Part shown: one piece after another, positions 7,024-14,665 of the stretch | Numbering within the stretch: position 1 is the stretch's first letter | Layout: the number at the start of each line of letters is the position of its first letter | Origin: Blautia sp. | GTDB taxonomy: Bacteria; Bacillota; Clostridia; Lachnospirales; Lachnospiraceae | Length of the DNA: 21,726 nt | Assembly (NCBI GenBank): GCA_017420455.1 | Contig: JAFOJB010000484.1 | Span: forward strand, 1 to 21,726 | Direction: 5' to 3' | Position numbers and translations under genes: made by a program | The notes under the pieces: model-generated | Told to the model about the DNA's origin: nothing | The model's input: only the letters and a program-made list of their open reading frames with translations | The model's database searches: none

Positions 7024-8361
7024 TCATTCCAGGATACTGTCTGCGATCTGACTGCAGATTTCATCCATGGACGACTGACCGTTCCCCGGGACGATCCAGA
7101 ATAATGGTTTTCGATGTCCCAGAGAAGCATAGGAACGCAGTGTGTTTTCAGCGGCCTTGATGCCGGCTTCTTCTGCTTCCAGATATACCGTAAGGATCGT
7201 ATAATTCTCTCTTCTGAAAAAATCTATGTATTTCCTGGTATTCCATCCTGTCTCGTCCGGCTTCCCTTTGTCCGAATCCTCACCGTCCGATATCAAAAGG
7301 ATGTATTTTCTGTCCCCGGCCAAGGGATGAAGCAGCTCCTTATACGCTCCAAGTCCTGTCCGGAAGCTGGTTCCCCCTGTAAGACCATACTTTTTCTCAG
7401 CCTGGCCAAGACGGCTGTCAGTCAGGTCCTTTCCCTCTGTCCATTCTGCCAGAACACAATCCTCATAGCGCATGGCATTGCCGCTGAACTTCACTGCGCT
7501 GATCCTGGGCGGCGCATCCTTGGCCATAAAACGGGAGAGTATTCCTTCGGCCAGAGCTTTCAGAACCTCTTCCCGGACTCTGCCGTCCTCTTTTCTTTCA
7601 TATACACGGGAAAGCCTCACAGTACTGCCCATAAAACCGTGAAAGCAGCAGAGATACCCTTCCTGGTCCGCAAAAAACATGGCAGGATACGCTTTCTTCT
7701 GCTGGGCAGGGATAAAAGACCTTCCCAGCCACTTTCCGAGACTTTCCGGATCGGAAAAGTCCACAGAATACTCCCTGGTTTCACTGCTTCCCTCTTTTCC
7801 GGCACGATATACTGCATTCCCCGGTATCCCGAGATAGCTTTTGGACGTGCCGAAAATCGTATCTGTCAGGTACTTGTCGGATCCCGAATTCACATAATAC
7901 CAGCCGGCGTTCCCTTTTTCGGCGTCTCTCAGTATTCCTGTTATTTCCGATCTGCTGTTTTTGATGGTATAAACGAGACTGCCGTCTGCATCGATCTCCG
8001 CATCCATACCGCTGCCATCCCAGTATCCCAGGGGAGCATATTCTGTCCCATTGTATTCTACATAATAGCGGAATCCGGAAAAACCAAGCCTTGAATGATC
8101 CGTGGCTTCTTTATCCAGCAGCCGGTCTACCATCTCATCGCTCAGAAAGGTTTCCCGGGGATATTCCTCCGGCACTCTGATCATCCCGGGTACATCCGCA
8201 AGAAAGCCCATGCTGCCGGAAGCGTCCACGATAAAGGCCAGGCTTACAGACTCCTGGACGGCAGAAGCCTCCTCTCCGGAAGCATTTGCCTTTACAGAAA
8301 CCGACAGCACAAAGATCAGAGCCAAAGCAAGTATCATTCTTCTTTTTCTGTTATTCATCAT
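7024..8361 (-). CDS. Secreted VWA-domain protein with a large intradomain insertion
   Basis: Predicted exported protein of 445 residues. A basic N-terminus and hydrophobic core (about 5-27, ending KANA) form a signal peptide. The VWA metal-binding MIDAS begins with DASGS (46-50), but the threonine loop GGTSFRTG is at 329-336 and ISDGED at 357-362. About 280 residues thus separate elements normally about 70 apart, so an extra domain of roughly 200 residues is inserted after the first strand. No C-terminal anchor, LPXTG motif or membrane span is seen. Met1 and Met2 are adjacent; the second (8358) sits 8 bases after AAGGAG and is perhaps the true start. It lies downstream of the STAS gene, past a terminator. 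Role unknown; VWA domains commonly bind protein ligands through a metal ion. Confidence 0.8.
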   Translation of the reverse strand: MMNNRKRRMILALALIFVLSVSVKANASGEEASAVQESVSLAFIVDASGSMGFLADVPGMIRVPEEYPRETFLSDEMVDRLLDKEATDHSRLGFSGFRYYVEYNGTEYAPLGYWDGSGMDAEIDADGSLVYTIKNSRSEITGILRDAEKGNAGWYYVNSGSDKYLTDTIFGTSKSYLGIPGNAVYRAGKEGSSETREYSVDFSDPESLGKWLGRSFIPAQQKKAYPAMFFADQEGYLCCFHGFMGSTVRLSRVYERKEDGRVREEVLKALAEGILSRFMAKDAPPRISAVKFSGNAMRYEDCVLAEWTEGKDLTDSRLGQAEKKYGLTGGTSFRTGLGAYKELLHPLAGDRKYILLISDGEDSDKGKPDETGWNTRKYIDFFRRENYTILTVYLEAEEAGIKAAENTLRSYASLGHRKPLFWIVPGNGQSSMDEICSQIADSILE

Positions 8362-8372
8362 TACAGCTCCTT

Positions 8373-8430
8373 AAAAAATCAGGGGCTTTCACAGGCTGCC
8401 CCTTTTCGGCGTGCCAGTGAAAGCCCTGAT
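8373..8430 (-). terminator. Strong intrinsic terminator between STAS and VWA genes
   Basis: On the minus strand ATCAGGGCTTTCAC (8430-8417) pairs with GTGAAAGCCCCTGAT (8392-8378), 14 pairs with one bulged G, followed directly by TTTTTT. The T-run abuts AAGGAG, the ribosome site of the VWA gene. The plus strand also has a T-rich stretch after the stem (CTCTTTTT), so it can be bidirectional. It starts 7 bases after the STAS stop. Confidence 0.85.
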
Positions 8431-8436
8431 CTCTTT

Positions 8437-8733
8437 TTACTCAATCGAAAACAGTGAAGAAAACCCGGTGGCGTCAAAAACATCCTGGACGACCTCGTTT
8501 ACATTCTTCACCTTCATGGTTCCCTCTTCTCCCAGAAGTAATTTTGCGCTCAGGAGTACGCGCAATCCGGCGGATGAAATGTAATTCAGCTTCTCCAGGT
8601 CGAAAGTAAGCTGCGTCACTCCATTCAGACTTTCCTGCAGTTCCCTTTCCAGTTCAGGAGCAGAAACAGCATCCAGACGTCCCTCCAGAGCGATTTCCAG
8701 TTCCGTTCCGTTCAGATTTCTGGTAACCTTCAT
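8437..8733 (-). CDS. STAS-domain anti-sigma factor antagonist (SpoIIAA/RsbV type)
   Basis: Single-domain STAS protein of 98 residues, normal size for anti-anti-sigma factors. The hallmark phospho-serine loop is present as YISSAGLRVLL (51-61), with S53 or S54 the predicted phosphorylation site; GRLDAVSAPELERELQ (18-33) is the other conserved region. In this family the unphosphorylated protein binds an anti-sigma kinase and frees a sigma factor. No RsbW-like kinase or SpoIIE/RsbU-like phosphatase is encoded nearby, so partners are elsewhere. I chose ATG 8733, 7 bases after GGAGGAG, over an upstream in-frame ATG at 8790 that would overlap the dipeptidase gene and add a non-conserved tail. It is 34 bases after the dipeptidase stop and probably co-transcribed with it. 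Confidence 0.9.
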   Translation of the reverse strand: MKVTRNLNGTELEIALEGRLDAVSAPELERELQESLNGVTQLTFDLEKLNYISSAGLRVLLSAKLLLGEEGTMKVKNVNEVVQDVFDATGFSSLFSIE

Positions 8734-8767
8734 GTTCACTCCTCCTGTTCGATTTCCTTTCGGTTCT

Positions 8768-9535
8768 TCAGTTTCCCTGGACAGAATCACTGTTTACGGG
8801 GAAGGTAAAATACGTATCGGGATAGGGCTCCTCATCCAGTGTGAAATGCCACCATTCCTCCGGAAGAGGACGGAACCCGTGAGAAAGCATCGCTTCCCGC
8901 AGAAGCATGCGGTTTGCGTACTGTTCCTCTGTAATACCGGTATAATCCGGATGGCTGAGCTCTCCGAAATAATCGAAGGTGCCGCCCATATCCACTTCTT
9001 TTTCCGTGGTCATATCGAACAGGGTCAGATCCACCGTGCTTCCGCGGCTGTGTCCGGAATGCTCCGCTATATATCCCTGCGGGAAAAGAACTTCTTTTTC
9101 CAGCTCCGGATAGAAATATTCCTTCATACGGATATCTTCCGCGTCCAACGCCCAGTTCATAAAATGCGTAACAGCTTCCTGCGGACGGTACGCATCATAG
9201 ATTTTCAGGCGGTACCCCCTCTCAACGAGATCATCACTGACTTCCCTGAGTGCGGCAGCGGCTTCCTTTGTCAGGAACGCCAGAGGCTCTTCATACCCGT
9301 CGATCCTCTCGCCGACGAAATTGTAGGTAGAATAATAACGGATCTCCAGGATTGCGTCCGGCACAGCCTCGGAAAGCAGTACAAAATCCGAAGAATCATC
9401 CGATAAAAGCACACCGTCTTCTGCTGTCGTTGTCTGAATGTTTCCATCCGTAACCTCCCCTGCATAACCAGGTCCGGCCAGACAGAGCGCGGTAACCGCA
9501 GAAAGAGCCGTGAGCACAAGCAATCTTCTTTTCAT
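8768..9535 (-). CDS. Exported D-Ala-D-Ala dipeptidase, VanX/M15D family
   Basis: Zinc dipeptidase of 255 residues with an N-terminal signal peptide (about 1-25, ending GPGYAG). The M15D pattern is complete: SGHSRGSTVD gives zinc ligands H162 and D169, PEEWWHF gives the catalytic glutamate E227 and ligand H230, and R117 in YDAYRP is the substrate-stabilising arginine. VanX removes D-Ala-D-Ala; an exported form would more likely act on cell-wall dipeptides or recycling than on vancomycin resistance, and no vanH, vanA or vanRS genes are present. ATG 9535 was chosen because it begins the signal peptide; GGGAGG lies 14 bases upstream, somewhat far. It starts 40 bases after nupQ on the same strand, so it may belong to that transcript. 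Confidence 0.88.
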   Translation of the reverse strand: MKRRLLVLTALSAVTALCLAGPGYAGEVTDGNIQTTTAEDGVLLSDDSSDFVLLSEAVPDAILEIRYYSTYNFVGERIDGYEEPLAFLTKEAAAALREVSDDLVERGYRLKIYDAYRPQEAVTHFMNWALDAEDIRMKEYFYPELEKEVLFPQGYIAEHSGHSRGSTVDLTLFDMTTEKEVDMGGTFDYFGELSHPDYTGITEEQYANRMLLREAMLSHGFRPLPEEWWHFTLDEEPYPDTYFTFPVNSDSVQGN

Positions 9536-9575
9536 ATCAGGAATATATACCTCCCTCTTTTCAGATACCTTCTGT

Positions 9576-10517
9576 TTATCTGGTGCCTTTGTCGTAGGGG
9601 ATACCCTCGGCCTTGGGAGCCTTGGAATCCTTGGATGTAAAGGCAAGTACGACCAGAGAAATCAGATACGGGAACATATTGTAGACCGTTCCGGGGATTT
9701 TCAGAGCAGCCAGCCAGTCGAAACCGGAATACACATTGGAAAGCGCCCGGAAGAATCCGAACAGGAGAGCCGCCAGCGCGATCCGTCCCGGCTTCCACTG
9801 TCCGAAGATCATAACGGCCAGGGCCAGGAAACCAAAGCCGGCTACGCCGGTCTCGAACTTCCATTCACTGACGCCCGCGGTGATATACACGATACCGCCA
9901 AGCCCGCCGAGAACGCCGGAAATCAGAACGCCTGCCCAGCGCATTTTCAACACATTGATACCCACACTGGCCGCCGCCTGAGGATGTTCACCGCAGGCCA
10001 TAAGCCGAAGACCGAACTTCGTCTTATACAGGACAACAGCAGAAGCAATGAGCAGAATGACAGCGACCAGCATGAACCAGTTGAACTGGAACTTGTTGAT
10101 ATCCACGATAAAGGCTTTCTTCGCCTTTACATACTGAATGGCAGAGGAAACATTATCCGGATTTTCCGCAATGTTGATGGATTTCACGAAAACCGTCGCC
10201 GATGCCAGGGCAAGCATGTTCATGGCGGTTCCTACCAGTGTCTGGTCAGCCTTGAAATTGATGGCCGCCACGCCCAGGAGCACGGTATAGAGGGCTCCCA
10301 TGGCCATGGAGCAGACAATGACCAGGAGGATGACCAGAAAAGCAGGAGCTCCATCCGGAAGGTATTTCATGGTAAGCGCCCCGCCGAGGGACCCCATGAT
10401 CATAACGCCTTCCAGGCCCAGGTTGATCACACCGGAATGCTCCGAAAAGCAGCCGCCCAGTGCCACCAGCATCAGAACCGAAGCAAAAAGCAGTGTGTAC
10501 TGGATCAGTAAGATCAT
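9576..10517 (-). CDS. nupQ: Nucleoside ABC transporter permease (NupQ/YufQ type)
   Basis: Integral membrane protein of 313 residues with about eight to ten hydrophobic spans, in the family of BMP-linked and ribose-type permeases. The N-terminal HSGVINLGLEGVMIMG (about residues 27-42) is the characteristic motif of this group, and GVNPQ-like features follow as MACGEHPQAAASVGIN. Its start overlaps the stop of nupP by four bases (ATGA), so the two permeases are translationally coupled and form a heteromeric pore. In Bacillus subtilis NupNOPQ imports guanosine; the nucleoside specificity here is inferred from family. Confidence 0.92.
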   Translation of the reverse strand: MILLIQYTLLFASVLMLVALGGCFSEHSGVINLGLEGVMIMGSLGGALTMKYLPDGAPAFLVILLVIVCSMAMGALYTVLLGVAAINFKADQTLVGTAMNMLALASATVFVKSINIAENPDNVSSAIQYVKAKKAFIVDINKFQFNWFMLVAVILLIASAVVLYKTKFGLRLMACGEHPQAAASVGINVLKMRWAGVLISGVLGGLGGIVYITAGVSEWKFETGVAGFGFLALAVMIFGQWKPGRIALAALLFGFFRALSNVYSGFDWLAALKIPGTVYNMFPYLISLVVLAFTSKDSKAPKAEGIPYDKGTR

Positions 10518-11620
10518 GACTGCTTACCCCCCTTCTCCTTTTTTGCGCGGATCCTGTTGTTCATCAGGTACTTGAAGAACAGCACAAAGCTGCACAGATA
10601 AATGATGATGGATGAGATAAGATCCGAAATCTGGGACGGATAGATCATCTTGTCCAGATAGGCTCCTCCGCTGGTGATATGCTGGATAAAGTAGGAGGAG
10701 AAAATGGTTCCGATGGGATCCAGCCCGCCAAGGAAGGTAGCCGCAATGCCATTAAAGCCCATGGCCGGTACGGAGGACTGGGTAACCGACCATTCCTCAT
10801 ATCCGGAAAGATAGAGGAACGCGGCGCCGGCGCCTGCAAGAGCTCCGCCGATGACCAGTGTCAGGATCACGTTTCTCTTCTCCTTCATGCCGCTGTACCT
10901 GGCTGCTTCCATGTTGAGACCTGTGGCCCGGATCTCATAACCGAACACGGTCTTGTTCAGGACGATCCAGATTACGATCGCCGCTATTACTGCCAGTGGA
11001 ATGGCGATGGTGATATACTTGTTGGAAAGAACCTCACCCAGCCTGAAGGCCGGAAGGAGGGCTTTTTTGTTTACGCTGTTCAGCTTCAGTGTATAGGGAC
11101 TGGTGGAGTCCTTTACGGTAGACAGGGTCATATTCACCAGATACAGCCCGATCCAGTTCAGCATGATGCCCGAGATGACCTCATTTACATTCCTGTAGGC
11201 TTTCAGAAGACCTACGATGCAGGCAAAGAATGCCCCCGCCGCCATGGCGAGAATAAGGCAGAGATACCAGGGAAGCTTCCAGGCCAGCGCCGCGTACAGG
11301 GTAACGCCGGCACCTGCCACATACTGCCCTGCTGCGCCGATGTTGAAAAGGCCTGCCTTATAGCAGAACTGGATGGACAAGGCGCACATCAGAAGCGGCG
11401 CGGTCTTTACCAGCGTATTTCCAAAATAGCTGGCAGCCTTTTTGGGATTCTCATAATTCCAGAAATTCTTCAGGATCGTGATGATAGCGTTAAACGCTCC
11501 GCCGGGATTGATGATCAGAAGAACGATAAAACCGATCAGAAGTCCCAGCAGGATGCATAAGAGAGATGCCGTGACAGACTGCACTCCGCTATGCTCCCAG
11601 AAGCTCTTTTTCTCTTTCAT
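10514..11620 (-). CDS. nupP: Nucleoside ABC transporter permease (NupP/YufP type)
   Basis: Larger of the two permeases, 368 residues, matching the usual size of YufP. Spans begin at about residue 14; the conserved KAGLFNIGAAGQYVAGA (about 88-104) and IRATGLNMEAARYSGM (about 231-246) are landmarks of the BMP-associated permease family. The C-terminus is basic and cytoplasmic. ATG 11620 overlaps the nupO stop by four bases and has AAGGAGGGG upstream within nupO, so expression depends on nupO translation. It pairs with NupQ as the membrane channel. Confidence 0.92.
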   Translation of the reverse strand: MKEKKSFWEHSGVQSVTASLLCILLGLLIGFIVLLIINPGGAFNAIITILKNFWNYENPKKAASYFGNTLVKTAPLLMCALSIQFCYKAGLFNIGAAGQYVAGAGVTLYAALAWKLPWYLCLILAMAAGAFFACIVGLLKAYRNVNEVISGIMLNWIGLYLVNMTLSTVKDSTSPYTLKLNSVNKKALLPAFRLGEVLSNKYITIAIPLAVIAAIVIWIVLNKTVFGYEIRATGLNMEAARYSGMKEKRNVILTLVIGGALAGAGAAFLYLSGYEEWSVTQSSVPAMGFNGIAATFLGGLDPIGTIFSSYFIQHITSGGAYLDKMIYPSQISDLISSIIIYLCSFVLFFKYLMNNRIRAKKEKGGKQS

Positions 11621-13155
11621 GCGCCTTTCCCCTCCTTTCTTGCACCTGCCATGTACAGACCAAGCTCTTCGCGGTTCGTCTTCCTGGGATCGAACTCACC
11701 CACGATCTCGCCTTCATACATGACCAGGATCCGATCGGAAACGCTCAGAACCTCTTCCAGTTCCAGAGACACCAGCAGCACTCCATGGCCGGAATCCCGG
11801 TGCCTGATCAGCTGGCTGTGGATAAACTCGATCGCTCCTACATCCAGTCCTCTGGTGGGCTGTACCGCGATCAGCAGCTGCGGATCTTTATCCAGCTCTC
11901 TTGCAATGATGGCCTTCTGCTGGTTTCCTCCGGACATGCTTCTCGTGATCGTAATGGGTCCCTGTCCGGAACGGACATCAAACTGTTCAATGAGCCGCTC
12001 TGCGTATTTCCGGATGGGCTTTCTCTTAAGGAACCCTATGCCGTTTCTGAACTCCGGCTCGAAATACCGCTGCAGCACCATATTGTATTCCAGGGAATAG
12101 TCCAGCACCAGTCCGTGTTTATGACGGTCCTCCGGAATATGGCTCATGCCGGAGGTACTTCTCTCCCGGATCGGGGCTTTGGAGATATCCTTGTTATCCA
12201 GAAGGATCTTTCCGCTTTTCAGAGGTTCCAGGCCGGAGATGCCATAGACCAGCTCTGTCTGTCCGTTTCCGTCGATACCTGCGATGCAGACGATCTCGCC
12301 GCGGTGTACATCGAAGGAAACATTCTTTACGGCGTCCATGCTGTGGGTTTTGGAGCCTACAGAAATGTTTTCCACATGCAGGACCACATCCGTCGGATGG
12401 CTCTCCCCCTTCTCCACCACCAGCTGGACATCACGGCCTACCATCATACGGCTGAGTTCTTCCTTGGTGACATCCTTGATATCCACCGTTCCGATATATT
12501 TCCCCCGGCGGAGGACAGAGCACCTGTCGGCGACCTCCATGATCTCGTTCAGCTTATGGGAGATAAACAGGATGGATTTTCCTTCCTTCGCCAGATTCTT
12601 CATGATCTGCATCAGCTCGTCGATCTCCGAAGGAGTCAGCACCGCTGTGGGCTCGTCGAAGATCAGGATCTCATTGTCACGGTAGAGCATCTTCAGGATC
12701 TCTGTCCTCTGCTGCATACCGACGGTGATATCCTCGATCCTGGCATCCGGATCCACCTTCAGCCCGTATTTTTCCGAAAGGGCCATGACCTTCTCCCTGG
12801 CCTTATCCTTTCTCAGAAAACCACCCCGCGTGGTCTCCACTCCCAGGATGATATTGTCCAGGACGGTAAAGCACTGCACCAGCTTAAAATGCTGATGCAC
12901 CATTCCGATGCCGAGATCATTTGCATCATTTGGATCGTTGATCTTTACCTCTTTTCCATCCTTCTTGATGATTCCCTCCTCTGCCTGATAGAGACCGAAG
13001 AGGACGCTCATCAACGTAGATTTTCCTGCGCCGTTTTCCCCAAGAAGAGCATGGATCTCTCCCTTCCGCAGCTGAAGCGTGATATTGTCATTGGCGATGA
13101 TCCCGGGAAACCTTTTCGTAATATTCAGCATTTCTATTGCATAGCTTTCTTCCAC
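11617..13155 (-). CDS. nupO: Nucleoside ABC transporter ATPase, tandem domains (NupO/YufO type)
   Basis: Cytoplasmic ATPase of 512 residues carrying two fused nucleotide-binding domains, as in RbsA and YufO. Domain 1 has Walker A GENGAGKST and IFDEPTAVLTP; domain 2 has GIDGNGQTELV in place of a canonical Walker A, signature SGGNQQK and AVQPTRGLD. The degenerate second site is normal for this family. I chose GTG 13155 (VEESYAIEMLNITKRFPG), 10 bases after GGAGGG, since it matches the family N-terminus; an upstream in-frame ATG at 13239 would run through the terminator hairpin. It is separated from bmpA by 223 bases containing that terminator, so part of its message comes from readthrough. Confidence 0.92.
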   Translation of the reverse strand: MEESYAIEMLNITKRFPGIIANDNITLQLRKGEIHALLGENGAGKSTLMSVLFGLYQAEEGIIKKDGKEVKINDPNDANDLGIGMVHQHFKLVQCFTVLDNIILGVETTRGGFLRKDKAREKVMALSEKYGLKVDPDARIEDITVGMQQRTEILKMLYRDNEILIFDEPTAVLTPSEIDELMQIMKNLAKEGKSILFISHKLNEIMEVADRCSVLRRGKYIGTVDIKDVTKEELSRMMVGRDVQLVVEKGESHPTDVVLHVENISVGSKTHSMDAVKNVSFDVHRGEIVCIAGIDGNGQTELVYGISGLEPLKSGKILLDNKDISKAPIRERSTSGMSHIPEDRHKHGLVLDYSLEYNMVLQRYFEPEFRNGIGFLKRKPIRKYAERLIEQFDVRSGQGPITITRSMSGGNQQKAIIARELDKDPQLLIAVQPTRGLDVGAIEFIHSQLIRHRDSGHGVLLVSLELEEVLSVSDRILVMYEGEIVGEFDPRKTNREELGLYMAGARKEGKGA

Positions 13156-13195
13156 TTTGTTACTTCCCTCCTTTTTTCCAGGTATTTTCAGATGG

Positions 13196-13234
13196 AAAAA
13201 CCGGCAGACCGGGATTTCCCAACGCCTGCCGGTT
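13196..13234 (-). terminator. Intrinsic terminator/attenuator between bmpA and nupO
   Basis: On the minus strand AACCGGCAG (13234-13226) pairs with CTGCCGGTT (13207-13199) and runs into TTTTT. It lies in the bmpA-nupO gap, about 40 bases before the nupO start. This fits partial termination that leaves more message for the binding protein than for the membrane and ATPase subunits. The rest of the gap (13235-13378) is GC-rich with smaller inverted repeats and no gene. Confidence 0.85.
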
Positions 13235-13378
13235 CCCATAAATCACCGGTATTATTCAGGGAACGAACGAAACATCTGCATTTTCGTCCGTTTTCTGCGC
13301 AGTTTTCTCCGCGCTGCGGGCTGCTGCCCCGCGCCTGAGTGCGCATCCCCGGACACCTGCGCCCCGGACAGGGGCAGA

Positions 13379-14512
13379 TTATTTCAGATTGCCCTGGAAT
13401 TCCACAGTGATGGTCTCTGCTGCGGGCTGTTCTGCGGAAATATCGCTGGATACTTCGATCTCTCCGTTGGCCATCTTGGCAACCAGTGCCTTGTAATCAT
13501 CTACTGTGAAACTGTCTGTCCAGATTGTGGTCTCCATAGGAAGCTGTACATAGTTTGCTTCCGGATCGTCTGCAGATACCATGCCCAGATTCTGGATCTG
13601 TCCTGCATACTCTTCCCATCTGCCTTCCTGGATCGCCTGCAGAACGGTCTTGACGGTTGCTGCAAGACCCTTGGTTGCGGAAGTGATGGTGATTCCTTCG
13701 CCATACTGTCCATCGATGATGCCGGACTGGTCAACATCAACGCCGATCACCTTGCCGCCGGTCTTTACAGCTGCTTCTGCCGCAGAAGTATAGATACCGC
13801 CGCCGCATGCGAAGACAACCTCTGTGCCGCCTGCATACCAGGTATCCATTGCCGCGGTGATATCGCTGTCCCCGTAGAACTGGTTGCCGTATGCATAGTT
13901 CAGGGAAACCTCTGCGCCGATCTCTGCTGCCGCGTCATCCGCGCCCTGTACATAACCATAACCAAAACGGATAACAGCCGGAACAGCCATGCCGCCCAGG
14001 AAGCCGAGCTTTGTATAGCCCATCTTTACTGCTGCATATCCGGCCATGTATCCGGAGAGCTCCTCCTGGTATACTGCGGAGAATACATTGGGTTCGGAAT
14101 AGGTATCTTCCCCTGCTGCCGTAGCCAGGTCGAACTCAGAAACGTCCAGCGCGACAAAATGCACATCCGGCTCGAACTCTGCAGCTTCCACAATAGCTTC
14201 TGCAAACGCATATCCCGGCATAACGATGACATTGTATCCATCTGCTACAGCCTTGTCGATCATGGCGACACGGTCTGCCGTGGAATCGCCTTCCGGTTTG
14301 TAATAGGTGAAATCTACGCTGTTGCTCTCACAATATTCCTTGCAGGCTGCGTAAGTAGTCTGGTTGAAGGACTGATCCGTGATATCGCCGTAATCCGTAA
14401 CCATTGCTACCTTCATCTCTTCCTCTGCGGATACACCGAAGGTGAAAAGAGCGGATGCCGCAACTGCCATGGCAGCGATCGCTGCAGTTTTGAAAAATCC
14501 TTTCCTGTTCAT
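13379..14512 (-). CDS. bmpA: BMP-family nucleoside-binding protein
   Basis: Extracytoplasmic substrate-binding protein, 377 residues, for the NupOPQ importer. The mature part opens with MKVAMVTDYGDITDQSFNQ-type sequence (33 onward), the typical BMP first strand and nucleoside-pocket region; VIVMPGYAFAEAIVEAA and FACGGGIYTSAAEAA are further family segments. The signal peptide (1-29, ending GVSA before EEE) has no cysteine, so the usual lipoprotein lipobox is missing. ATG 14512 follows GAGGAGGAG at 6 bases and a good promoter. It is the first gene of the nup cluster and is followed by a terminator, suggesting it is made in excess. Ligand is inferred to be a nucleoside from family membership. 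Confidence 0.9.
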   Translation of the reverse strand: MNRKGFFKTAAIAAMAVAASALFTFGVSAEEEMKVAMVTDYGDITDQSFNQTTYAACKEYCESNSVDFTYYKPEGDSTADRVAMIDKAVADGYNVIVMPGYAFAEAIVEAAEFEPDVHFVALDVSEFDLATAAGEDTYSEPNVFSAVYQEELSGYMAGYAAVKMGYTKLGFLGGMAVPAVIRFGYGYVQGADDAAAEIGAEVSLNYAYGNQFYGDSDITAAMDTWYAGGTEVVFACGGGIYTSAAEAAVKTGGKVIGVDVDQSGIIDGQYGEGITITSATKGLAATVKTVLQAIQEGRWEEYAGQIQNLGMVSADDPEANYVQLPMETTIWTDSFTVDDYKALVAKMANGEIEVSSDISAEQPAAETITVEFQGNLK

Positions 14513-14561
14513 TTGAATCTCCTCCTCTTTTTTTGTAAAAAATGTGGATGTTGATATGGAA

Positions 14562-14590
14562 ATTATAATCTTTTTTCAGCATAATAGCAA
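14562..14590 (-). promoter_or_regulatory. Sigma-A-type promoter for bmpA
   Basis: On the minus strand TTGCTA (14590-14585) and TATAAT (14567-14562) are separated by exactly 17 bases, in AT-rich DNA about 50 bases before the bmpA start. The -10 is a perfect consensus and the -35 matches four of six positions. It lies between the bmpA start and the end of the exporter operon upstream. Confidence 0.75.
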
Positions 14591-14629
14591 GGTGAAAATG
14601 AGGAAATTATCAATCCTTTCTGTTGATGC

Positions 14630-14665
14630 TTACAGCTCACGGCCCCGCCGGCCGGGGACAGTAAC
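14630..14665 (+). repeat. Dispersed intergenic repeat, copy A
   Basis: A 36-base element ending CCGGCCGGGGACAGTAAC. It matches the segment at 19776-19811 at 28 of 36 positions. It contains CCCCG/CGGGG and an outer TTAC/GTAA dyad. Its right edge reaches the first base of the stop codon of the minus-strand exporter gene. No T-run follows. Confidence 0.7.

Noticed and set aside
8768..9535. Vancomycin-resistance cluster
   Set aside because: Only a VanX-family gene is present, and it is exported. No vanH, ligase, vanR or vanS homologue is in the window.
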